Source of the DNA: Anaeramoeba flamelloides
Taxonomy: Eukaryota; Metamonada; Anaeramoebidae
Length of the DNA: 64,000 nt
Reading direction: 5' to 3'
NCBI GenBank assembly: GCA_027625915.1
Contig: JANTQA010000010.1
Span: 1-64,000 of the forward strand
Of the stretch, positions 49,039 to 59,674 are shown in pieces; position 1 is the stretch's first letter, and each line of letters opens with the position of its first letter. Both the position numbers and the translations under genes were made by a program. The notes beneath the pieces were generated by a model. That model saw only the letters and a list, made by a program, of their open reading frames with translations, had not been told where the DNA came from and did no database searches.

Positions 49039-50700
49039 ATTTTGAAATTTTTAAAAAAAAATAATTAATTAAAATAATAATAATTATTTGAAATATTTAT
49101 TTTTGTAATAAAAAAAAAATTATTAGTTTATTATTATTTTTTTATATTTATTTATTTTTATTTTTTTATCTTTTTTCTTATCTAAAAGAAAATGTTGGTA
49201 ATTCAATACATCAATTATTCATCATAAAACAAGTTAAATAAGTTTTAGAAAAAAATGAACCTATAATATTATGATGGGCTTTTCAACATTTACATTATTT
49301 TCATTTTTTTGGTAGAATTTCCTCGTTTCAAATTTCAACAAAAAAATTTTCAATTCCATCAATTGTTTTGGATCAGTTGAAATTTAGAACTAAATTGATA
49401 AAATTGAAAAATTTAAATGATTTTTTCAAATAGAAATCCAATTGTAAAAAAAAATTAGAAAGATCACAAAATAATGTTATTTTTTAAATACCTAAATTAT
49501 AGTTAGGATAAAAAACTATAAAGCTAAGTTTAGAGTTTTAAAAAGTACTATAGAATGACATAGCGTGCCTGGCAAATACCTAGGTTTTTTTTAATCTAAG
49601 AATAAAACCAAAAATTTTTGAAATTTTCTGTTTATTTCTTAAATTAAAAAAAAAATTCCTAATAATGATTTTCTTGAGGTTTCTATTTATTTGGAAAATC
49701 AATAGATTTTCGTTAGGTTTTTTCTTATTTGGTAAATAAAAAGAAAATTTTTGAAATTTTTGGTTTTATTTCAAAAATTAAAAAAAACCTAGAACACTTC
49801 ACAAATAAATAGAAAACTCAAGAAAACCTAACGAAAATCCATGGATTTTCCAAATAAACAGAAAACTCAGTAAAAGTTAACAAAACTTTTCCAGAATTCA
49901 AAAGAATAGAGATAAAATCTTTCATTTTACTCAATTCTTATAAATTCTGGAAAAGCTAAAGGCCATTTTTTTTTAATTTGAGATTTGATTCAAAAACTAA
50001 ATAGATTTTCTTTTTATTTCTCGAAAAAAAAATAAAAACCTAATGACAAATAGGAAGTAATTTTATTGAATTACCTCTCTTCAACAAGAAATTAAATAAA
50101 TAAAAAAAAAATTTATTAATTACTTTTTCAAAAAAAAAAATTCCTTTACCAAAAAATTTTTTACAAGTTCGAAACTGAAAAAAAATAAATTGCTTAAATA
50201 CTATTTATATGTTTTCTGAATTGCTCAAATTTCTTTTTAAAAATCGATTTTTTATTTCAATTAATTATTTTTTTTCTTTACTTTTATTTATTTTCTGTAA
50301 ATCTCCTAATGGATGGTATTATTTTAAGATAGTAAATAAAAGATCTTAATTTGAGAAAATAAAAAGATTCAAAGTACTTAAATCCATTTACAAACTATTT
50401 CCAAAGTTTTTCTGTTAATTATGTTTTTTTATTAAAATAAGTTTCAAACTTTTATCAAAAAAAAACTAAATAATTTAATTTACTCTATGCAAACATGCGA
50501 ATTTTGAATCTAAAATGATTTATAAACAAAACTGTTTTTTTTTTTTTGAATAAAAGTAAAAAATAAATTAATATGTAAATTCAATATTACTAATAATTAC
50601 ATTATCATAAAAATTAAAAATATTTTGTGTTTATTATAAGCATTAATATTAATTAAATATATTAGATTATAATTATCATCGCCAATATTAATTGGTGATA
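49039..50700. other. Gap between convergent genes, with one composite element
   Basis: Lies between the + strand LRR gene and the - strand USP gene, whose 3' ends face each other. Apart from the palindromic element at 49555-50110 I see only AT-rich sequence. Confidence 0.6.
49555..50110 (+). repeat. Best-preserved composite palindromic element
   Basis: Order of parts: head connector (ACTATAGAATGACATAGCG... ACCTAGG); palindrome A 49583-49655; module B 49673-49720; palindrome A again 49717-49790; connector CCTAGAACACTTCAC; module B in inverted orientation 49817-49873 (core AAAATCCATGGATTTT); palindrome C 49878-49955; half palindrome A; connector CCTAATGACAAATA; a stem (GGAAGTAATTT...AATTACCTC); then TCTTCAACAAG and an A-rich tail. 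Nearly all 550 bases are part of some inverted repeat. No open frame. Poly-A tail and LINE-type hairpin suggest spread by LINE machinery. Confidence 0.75.
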
Positions 50701-52734
50701 TTATTTTTTTAAAGAAGTTGTAGAAAATAATTTTTTTTTATTCGTTTGATCTTGAATTTGCTTTAAAAATAATTGATTATCTCGTGTAATTACATTTAGT
50801 AAATCTTTGTTAATCACTTTTTCATTGGTTTCTTCTTTTTTCTCTTCTTCTTCGATCATTTGATTAGTTTTATAAAAATAAATATATGGGGTGTCATAAG
50901 AAAAGAATTTTTGAACGGATTTCAACTTTTCAAAAGAAGTTGGTTTTACTAAACTATCATTAAACAATACCCAATTTTTATTTTTACCATATGTGAAATA
51001 ATGACCAGAATTTGATGAATAGCCTGAATGAATTATTGCAGATGAAAAAGTTAGATTAACCTTGTCAAATTGGAAATTTTCTTCAGGTAATATTTCTGAC
51101 AAATTTTTTTCAATAGATAAAGTTTTTTTGTTAAAAATGAATCTATTTAAAGTAATGAAAAGATATCTTGGGTATTTTGTTATTTGGTTTTTTCTCGTGG
51201 CAACACATTTTTTATTACACTTTGAACAAAAATACATATCATCGCCATCTAGAATTTCAGGTTTTGACAATTCTTTTAACAGCTGTTGAATTGTTGGTAT
51301 CTTTTTTTTATTGGGTTTTGATTTGGATAACAATTTGGATTCTGATTCTGATTCCGATCCCGATCCCGATCCCGATCCCGATCCAGGTTGTGGTAAAGGT
51401 AGCATTAATTGAATAAATTCTTCTTTTTTTTTTGTTATATTATTACATTCTGAACATATTATACTCATCTCTTGTATCCCACCAAAATATTTTTTCCTTA
51501 TTGTTTCATTTAAACTTTCAAGTAAAAAAATGCCAAATTCAGAAGAATCTTGCTGTGTTCTATTAGCATAACGATTTGGCAACTTTTCAAGAAAGGGTGT
51601 TATAGAAATTGCAGCTCTTTTTGATAGTAACAAATAAGCGAAAATTTTTTGTAATTCTTGATTAATTATGATGTTTTTATTATTTTCACTGTAATAATTA
51701 TTTATATTCTCATTCTCACCCTCGCTATCGCTCTCATTCTCATTCTCATTCTCATTATCGTTGTCATTCTCGCTCTGTATCTGATTTGGATTAAAATTAT
51801 TTTTATTTTTATTCTTTTTATTTGATAAATTAAGTTTTAATAATTCGTTTCTGAAAGATTTCAATAAAAATAAACTCTGTATAAATGCATTGATAAAACA
51901 AGTGTTGCCTAAATTTTTTAAACCTACGCCTTCCACAGATCTTTCTTGCTCAATAAAATTTTCAGAGTAATCATACACTTTACTTAAAGATTGATTATCA
52001 AAAGATTTAAACCATGAATTATTTTCCCATATTTCTTTCATTCTCCTTTCTGTAGGTTTTTCATATTTATTCAAAAAATAAACAAAGGGTTCGTATAATT
52101 CAGGAAACCCTCTAAATTTGTAAATTAAACAGTTTATTAACAATAACAATGTTTTAAAAAATTTTTTATGTTGAAGATCTTTGGAGTTTTCCAAGCTTTT
52201 TAATAATTTATAATAATCTTTAATAATTAAATGAAATAAAAATGGTGAAACGGTGATACCCAATAAAACAAATTTGATAAATGGAAATGCACCTAATTTC
52301 AATTTGGCATCAAATAATTGCAGAAAAACATTTCGAAATTTTAATGTTAATAATCCTAATAAATCTTGATAATTCCCCCTTTCGCAATAATAATTGATAA
52401 ATTCAATTAGCCAATTTGAAATGAATTCATCAATTTCCCAATGTAAAATCCGAAATAATAAAATATTAAATTTATATTGAAACATTTGTAAATTACGAAA
52501 ATATATCCCAATGTGGTATGATAAATGAATCGGTATTTTTCGAAGAAAAATTTTTAGGTTTTCAAAATTTGAAAAATTATTAAATTGTTGGATAGTTATA
52601 ATTTTCATTATTTGATAAAACGTATTAGTTAAAAGATTTAGATCAACACTATTTAAATAATTTGAAACAATATTTTGAAAATCTTCTTGATATTGTCTAA
52701 TTGTTTTGATTTCAGTAACTGTTGGTGGCTTCAT
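50701..52734 (-). CDS. Ubiquitin-specific protease, USP35/38-like
   Basis: Peptidase C19 deubiquitinase, single exon, 677 residues, starting at ATG 52734. The N-terminal ~260 residues are helical with no named domain, as in USP35/USP38. Catalytic core: GLKNLGNTCFINAF with Cys279, QQDSSEF block near 400, paired CxxC zinc positions (IICSECN; YFCSKCNKKC), RYLFITLNRF, SSNSGHYFTYG with His578, and VLFNDSLV. A Glu/Asn/Ser microsatellite interrupts the domain at about 320-345 and a (GS)n(ES)n tract at about 450-465. Its orientation is convergent with the LRR gene. Assignment to USP35/38 rests on length and the QQD block; another small USP class remains possible, but the protease call is firm. Confidence 0.88.
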   Translation of the reverse strand: MKPPTVTEIKTIRQYQEDFQNIVSNYLNSVDLNLLTNTFYQIMKIITIQQFNNFSNFENLKIFLRKIPIHLSYHIGIYFRNLQMFQYKFNILLFRILHWEIDEFISNWLIEFINYYCERGNYQDLLGLLTLKFRNVFLQLFDAKLKLGAFPFIKFVLLGITVSPFLFHLIIKDYYKLLKSLENSKDLQHKKFFKTLLLLINCLIYKFRGFPELYEPFVYFLNKYEKPTERRMKEIWENNSWFKSFDNQSLSKVYDYSENFIEQERSVEGVGLKNLGNTCFINAFIQSLFLLKSFRNELLKLNLSNKKNKNKNNFNPNQIQSENDNDNENENENESDSEGENENINNYYSENNKNIIINQELQKIFAYLLLSKRAAISITPFLEKLPNRYANRTQQDSSEFGIFLLESLNETIRKKYFGGIQEMSIICSECNNITKKKEEFIQLMLPLPQPGSGSGSGSGSESESESKLLSKSKPNKKKIPTIQQLLKELSKPEILDGDDMYFCSKCNKKCVATRKNQITKYPRYLFITLNRFIFNKKTLSIEKNLSEILPEENFQFDKVNLTFSSAIIHSGYSSNSGHYFTYGKNKNWVLFNDSLVKPTSFEKLKSVQKFFSYDTPYIYFYKTNQMIEEEEKKEETNEKVINKDLLNVITRDNQLFLKQIQDQTNKKKLFSTTSLKK

Positions 52735-55406
52735 TGACCAATCTATTAAAATCTTGGAGGATTATTATTATTATAATTAAATGTTTGTTTGTTTATGTGT
52801 GTTTAATTAGTTTTGGTTGTACAATTATTAATTTCGTTAATGTTGTTGATTAAAATGTATAAAGAAGTCTCTTTTAATTTTTAATGAAAGAAAATAGTTT
52901 GAAACAATAATTTTTAAAAATTCTTGCACTTACTTGATATTGTTTTTCTTATAACGTATAAGTTTTGGTTATTTCAAAAAATATTATTTTTTTTTAAGCA
53001 AGTAGGTAAATTTTACCATTTTTAAAAATTTTAATTTGGAGAACATTACTGAAAAAGATTTTTTGAGAGTACCACAAGATATTAAAAATATGAAAAAAAA
53101 ATTTTCGTTTCTCTGCTCTATTTGTGAAAAGGTTCCAAAAATAAACCCAGAGTTGAATCTGTCATTTTTCAATTTTTTGGAACATTTTTTTTTTGATTAA
53201 ATTTTTGGTATTATTAAATTATGTTTTGAATCTAGAAATGTGTTTATGTGAATACTTGGAATTAATCATTTAACAAAACAAAAAAAAAAAAAAAATAGAA
53301 CCTAGGAAGGTGTGTATTTTAAACAAATATTTTTCTTTTGAATATCAAACAAGAAAGATCGTCTCACCAAAGAAACTTTTTGAAATCCTATATGGAAATA
53401 ATTTTTCTCAATAAAAGTATATTTTTTAAGATATTTCTTCTTGATCTTCTTAATGTGGAGGAGAATAAACAATTTTTTACCTTGAATTTCTCATCCCAAT
53501 ACTATTTATTATTATTTTAAACAGTAAATGTTTTTTACAACTCTGTTTTCAAAATTGTATTTTCAAATTTTTTTCTCAGAATATGCCAAAACAAAAATAC
53601 TATTTCAAAAATTAAAGTAAAGGATATTTATTATCAAAATTAAAAAATAACTACAAAAGTTCAACACAAAGAGAAAAAGAAAATTTGGTAGAAAAAATTA
53701 AAGAATGATTCGGAATTATTTTGAGTTTTAACGAATTGATAGAAAATTTATTGTTTTCAAATCAAATAAATAAACCCAATAAATATTTTTCTTAAGAGTA
53801 TTTTAAAAAAATATCCTATTTTCTTGAAACAAATCTAATTGAGATGAATTAAATTAAAAATGTAATGTAAAATTCATTTTTATAAATCTTTAGAAATAAA
53901 AAGTAATTTTTTTCTCAAAAATTGTACAAAAGTTTTTTCGATTCAGAATTAAAAATAAAACCAAATAAAGAAGAAATAATTGTATAAAAGATTACAGTTA
54001 AGATCAAGAAATAAATAATTTTTGATTTAATTTTTCTTGATCAAATTTTTTCATTATTTAATTTGGTTTCCAATTTTTTTTGGTTTGAAAATATATTACA
54101 CACTAGGATATAGAACGCTTCCCTATTTAGTAAAATATTCATTTATTTGGTTAAAGAAATGGTTTTAATAATTGAGTTTCACATAAATGGTGGTACTCAA
54201 AATTTTTAAAATGTATATACCCCCTTCACAAAAAAAATATTTTTTTTGAGTTCTTATTTGTTGCTACACTAGTATGAAAAAATAACATTGAAAATTTTAA
54301 GTTAGACAAAACTATTACTTTTAATTAACATTTCATCCTGAGTAATAAAGTTGTAAATTATAATATAATCAACATTCAAGAACTTAAAAAGCTTGGTGCT
54401 GTTGTATTTATTGTTGTTAGTGGTACTACAATTTTTAAAACTCTCTAGCAGAAAAAAGGGTCTTTTTTGGAGGTAAAATTTTTTAAATTCCTTGTAGAAA
54501 ATGAATTTTAGTTAAATTCAACTTTGGGATATTTGTTTAAATAGATAATAACCATAAATTTTGAAAATGCTCTATTCATCTAAAAAAATAACAAAATAGA
54601 GGAAAAAAATTACTAATGATGAATATTCCGTGTCCTGGGTTTTCCAAGATTTATAAGAATCGAATACAATCTATGATTTTACTCTATTCTTTTAAATTTT
54701 GGAAAAGCTACTGGTGGTTTTATTGGTGTTTTCTGTTTTATTTGAGAAAAAAAAATGAAAATTAGAAAAATTTTCGGTTTATTTGAAAAAATAAAAAAAA
54801 AAAACTAACGGAGTGTCCTATGTTTTCCAGAATTTAAAGGGGTAGAGTAAAATCATATGTTTTGACGCTATTCTTGGAAATTCTGGATAACAAAAAAAAA
54901 GTGCCGTGGAGTGCAGTCAAGTGTAGTCAAGTGCATAGGTTTTTTTTAATTTTTGAAATAAATTGAAAATTTATGAAATTTTCTTTTTATTACTTAAATT
55001 AAAAAAAAACTAACGGCAGTTTTCCAGAATTTAAAACAATAAATAATTCTTTAATAGCCAAAATAATTGATACCCCATTGAAAAATCTTTATTAAATATA
55101 TAATTCTTTTAAAATATAATAAAATAACCTCTTAACTGTGAAAAAAAAATTTTCAAATTTGTTACTGTTATATTGAAAAAAAATAGAACCTGGAAAATTG
55201 GATTTTTGGACTTAAATTGTAAAATATCTTGAAAAATAATTTTTGATCAAAGATCTCTTATTAGTCAATAACGTTGCTTCCAATTGAAGTTATTAAAAAG
55301 TGAAAAATTAGCAAATCTTTTAATTTTTTTTTAAAATAATGTTTTTCATGATCTTGTTCTGCTTACCAAAAAATATTTAAAGCAATCAATCAAAATTTAA
55401 AACTCT
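52735..55406. other. Intergenic region, no gene
   Basis: 2.7 kb, shared upstream of the USP35/38-like gene and downstream of the next - strand gene. It contains palindromic modules at 54640-55030. A 62-codon frame at 52984-53172 has no recognised similarity and I do not call it. Confidence 0.6.
54640..55030 (+). repeat. Composite palindromic element
   Basis: Two CCAGAATTT-type palindromes (54643-54712 and 54824-54895), a connector with AGTGCAGTCAAGTGTAGTCA, a palindrome of the AAATAAA class (about 54938-55010) and a further half CCAGAATTT arm. Same modules as 49555-50110 in a different order. Confidence 0.7.
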
Positions 55407-56189
55407 TTAAAATATTAAACCTCTGTTTATTATTGTTCTGAATTTCTCATTTTGATTTAGGAACTTTGTGGATTTATTCAAATCTTCTTTTTTGATTTTT
55501 TTGTTTTTTTTACTGAAAATTTTAAACAATTTATTTTTCAATTTCTTCTTCGTAAATCTTTTCTTTAGAAAGACTTTGTTTTTGTTACCATTTGATTTTA
55601 AGATTTCTTCTTTTTCATATAATTTCTGTAAAAAAGAAAAGGAATAAGAAAAAAAAAAAAAAAGAAAAAAAAATCATACATTAATAATTTGCACATCATT
55701 TTGAGGAATTAAGGAAAAATCCTTCAGGGCAAATTTAATGATAACCCATTTACATTGGCTATTAATTTCTTTTTTAATTAAATGATCAATTAAGATTTTA
55801 ATTTGTTGAATTTTTTCTTGGTCATAATTTTTCATCCTAATAAAAACTTGGCATCGAAGTTGGAACCACGTTTGGAAACGAACTTTCGGAATTTCATTAA
55901 AAAACTTTGTGTCAAAAGTGTTCTGATAAAGATCAAGGTACCTTTCAGAGACAAGATCCAAAATACGATCACAAGTCCAGTGATACAAAAACTCATTTTT
56001 TTGAACTATTTGTTGGCTGTTTGAGTGGCGTAGCGAACAAGCAAAATGCAAAAGAGAAACAATATTTCTTTCCTTTAACTGTTTGGAGTTGACCATAGTA
56101 CGAAGGATTTTTTCCAAATATTGATATTTTTCTAATAAAGTTGTTGTTTCTTGAGTTAGTATTTTTGTTAAGATAACATTGTAGTCCAT
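55407..56189 (-). CDS. Unrecognised 242-residue protein, two exons
   Basis: Exons (- strand) 56189-55680 and 55625-55407; the 54-base intron is GTATGA...TACAG in phase 0. Start ATG 56189, stop TAA. The first 170 residues look like a globular all-helical domain of even composition (LLHFACSLRHSNSQ, FLYHWTCDRILDLVSERYLDLY, RFQTWFQLRCQVFIRMKNY), less biased than most proteins here. The C-terminal 72 residues after the intron are strongly basic (KKRFTKKKLKNKLFKIFSKK), compatible with nuclear or RNA binding. I recognise no family and assign no function. The domain's codon use and the clean splice support a real gene. Confidence 0.7.
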
Positions 56190-56519
56190 TGAATTGTTCG
56201 TTGTTTGGAAAAGAAGACAATTATTTTATCAGTAAAAAGGAAAAAAAATGAATTCTGAGAGGAAATTTAAGGGTGGTATTTATTTGAAGGTGATTTGTTT
56301 ATAATATTTTCAAGACTAGTTTTTGTCTCTTAATATTCTCTTTAATAAAGATCATTCACTTTGATTGGTTTTTTTCTGTTTTGACCTTTGAATTTTGAAT
56401 GTGGAAAAAATTCAACTCCTCTTTTAATTCTGGGTATTTTTTTACTGCAATCGAGCTAAAAAGATTATAATCAGATTCCATTAGAATATATATCAAAAAT
56501 AGAATGATAAAAAGTTATA

Positions 56520-58130
56520 ACTATTTTTTTTTTAATATTGAAGAAGTGTAAATAACACTCTAGATTGTCCTTAAGAATTAAATTTCTGAAATAAAATTTA
56601 AGAGTGAAATCATAGAAATATAATTATTAATTAATGAAAATTAATCCAAACAATCTTGTTTTAATATTATTTCATTAGGATTTATTTCTTTTCATTTTTT
56701 CTGAAATATTAATCTATCTTTTTCATAAGAAAGGCATACCAATAAAAAATGATCATTATTTTCTCTCATTTCTTTCTGTTTATCGTTTAAACATAAAGGA
56801 CAAAATGTACTTGAATTTTTATTGGTTGCATAGTAAAAACTATTTGTTAGAAGTTAGTAAATGTTCTGAATTTTAGAATTGTTGAATTTGAGGTATAAAT
56901 TAGATATATATATATATATATTTGATATTTTAAATAAATAATTTAGATTAGTGATTATTGCGAAATATTTTTGTGGGTGTGTTTTTAAGTATATAGGTTA
57001 CCTAAATGTTCCAGAATTCAAAAGAATAAAGAAAAATCAAATTTTTAATGTATTATATTGAATTCTGAAAAACATAGGACACTTCCGAAGGTTTTTTTTT
57101 AATTTTTGACATAAACAGAAAACTCAAGAAAACCTAACGGTGTTTTTTTTTAATTTGAGAAATTAAATAAATATTCTTCTAAAAAAAGGTCAAAAAAGCT
57201 AAACGCTGTTTTTTTTTTTTTAATTTTAGAAATAAAATATTACAGTGGTTTTCTAAAAATCAAAATAATTGAGTTTAATCTTTGATTTTACTCTATTCTT
57301 TTGAATTTCAAAAAGTTAACTAAATATTAATACCTTTCCAAATTGTAGAATTCGGCAACTCATTATATGTGTATTTTTATATTTCATTTTTTAGTTCGAT
57401 TAAATCTTCAGACTTCCATTTTTTTTATTTGACTATTTTTTGGTTAAATTTTATTAATTATACTCACTTAATCAGAGATAAATTTCCTAATCTATTTTTG
57501 AATTTAAATTTCTTTTTATTAACTGAAATTTCCCAAATTTTCAATTTTATAAATTTTTTTAGAAATAATAATTGATTTATTTCTATTTGTTTTACATATT
57601 CCAGTAATTCATAAAGCAATAAAGGAATTTATATAATTTATTGTTTTTATTTTATAATTGAATATTTCTAATCAATAGGTCAATTATCTTTTTATAGAGA
57701 ATTTAAATAATATAATCTTTAATCTTTTGTTCAGACTTGTTATTGGATAATTGTTTGCAGTAGTTATAGTTTTCGTATATTTTTTTTAAAATTATAAACT
57801 ATATGTGAATTTTTTTCTAAATAAATACCCAAATATTTAATTTTTTTAAAAATATTTCAATATAATTGTTTTATCTTCCCTAGGTTTTAATCCAAATTGA
57901 ATAATAATTTTTTTCTTAGATTGAATTTTATTTCTGATTTAATTTAAAATTAATTTCCTTTAATAATTACAATCGAATCATTGACTAATATTTGACATAA
58001 AGTTATAATTTTATATTTTGTTACAAATTTTAAATTTTTTCCTAATCTTTTTGAGATAAAAATATTTTAATCAGAATAAAATAGATCTTTATGGCCTGTA
58101 TTCAAACAATTTGATAATTATATATCTTAT
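56520..58130 (-). mobile_element. Long decayed LINE copy, interrupted
   Basis: Belongs to the same subfamily as 31847-32418 (AGTGTAAATAACACT hairpin; ATTTCTGAAATAAAATTTAAG; AATGATCATTATTTTCT; GCGAAATATTTTTGT). It continues past an insertion at 56975-57320 with CCTTTCCAAATTGTAGAATTC... and upstream LINE sequence to about 58130, so it keeps more of the reverse-transcriptase region than the intronic copies, though without a readable frame. One of the older copies. Confidence 0.75.
56975..57320 (+). repeat. Palindromic element inserted in a LINE
   Basis: Two CCAGAATTC palindromes (57009-57078, 57246-57316) with CCTAACG-type connectors between. Removing it restores the LINE sequence seen at 32260-32290. 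The LINE bases AAATATT occur on both sides (56963-56969 and 57322-57328), a candidate target duplication. Confidence 0.7.
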
Positions 58131-59674
58131 TGTATAGTAAATAAAATCATTAAGTGAATAAAAAATAAATATGGAATATCTTTTTTCAGATTGATAGTAT
58201 AGGTATCAATGTTTTCCTTCTGAAAAAAAAATATTTTTTGTTTAATTCATATTTTTATTTTTTAAATTTTTCTTTTCAAAAATTTTGTATATTTTCAGAA
58301 TGAAAATATTAAAATTCATATTCTAAATAAATATTAAAATCTAATTTTTAAAAAAGACAACTATATTTCAAAATTCTATGACTTAATTCAATTAATAAAT
58401 TGAAAAAGAAAAAAAAAAATTGTTTACAAGTATTCCCTAATAAATAATTATTAACCAATTCACCAATACACTTTTTTATCATTTTAAACGTTTAAAAACC
58501 TAATATTTTCGACATTAAAAAAAAAAATAAAATAAAAAAAAGTGTTTCACAATTTAACAAAAGAATATTAAGTATTTTCTCTATATGTTCTTTCATCAAA
58601 AAATAGTTAAGAGGTATAATTTTCTTGAATAATTATCTTAATTTTAATAGGAATTAGGAAATCTGATTTTTATCTATTTTTTATTGGTATTTTTAAAGAT
58701 TTTTTCTTAATAAATTTGATCATCAAAAACGAAAAAAGAATACAAAAAAATAAGAATTTTAAAAAGAAATAATAAATAAAAAAAAAGTAAAAAAAAAATT
58801 GAAAAAGTAATAAAAATTTATAAAATTAGAAAAAATCTTTTTTATTATAAAATTAAAGATTTCATTTGATAAAAATCTGAGGCAAAATCACTAAATCATT
58901 TTTTCTAGTATTCTAAAGCCAGTTAACATTTTATAAAGATAGTTAGTTTTCTTTTTCCATTTTTTTTATTTGATAAAATTTATTTAATTACTCCTTTCTC
59001 TTGATAATAATAATGAGATAGTTTAGTTTTCAAAAACTGTGACTATTTTTTAAAAAAAATAAATACCTAAAAAGTGGTATTTAAAGGTTTTTTATCTATT
59101 TTATCTATATTTTTGAAAACTGTTTTAAAAATTAAACTATTAAAAATATAATTTTTAATTAAAAAATTTTTATTACTTTTTTTCAATAGTTTTGAATATT
59201 TATTGGGGTCCTAAAATAGAATAACGGGTAAGAAATAACATATATTTGTTAAATTAATTTTTCGAAAAGATCATAAATAATTTATTATTTTGTAAATGCT
59301 GAGAAAAAAAATCAAATAATAAATAAATAAATCAAAATTAAAAAAAAAATTATTATATATAAAATCTATTATTTATCCAAAAAAAAAGGAAAAAAAAATA
59401 CTGTAATAAGCAATAATATTTAATCTTCAATTCCATTAAAATTCATTAAAACTAAAGTAAAAAAAATGAAATTTTAAATTTCATAGATGGTAGATTTTGG
59501 AGTAGGGTTTATGTTTGAATGATTATCAAAAATAATTTTAAATAATTTAAATTTTCTTTTTTTCTTTTTATTATACTCTTTCCTTTTCCATGTCACTTTT
59601 CCATTCCCTTTTCCTTAATAATTCCCTCTAATTTTATCTTATTTTCTTGCCTCTCTTTCATTTTCTTTTTCATT

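Larger units (their letters stand above)
56190..59674. other. Intergenic region dominated by a decayed LINE
   Basis: The LINE (56520-58130) with its palindromic insertion fills half of it. 58130-59674 is plain AT-rich sequence in which I see no gene, repeat pair or RNA. Confidence 0.6.
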
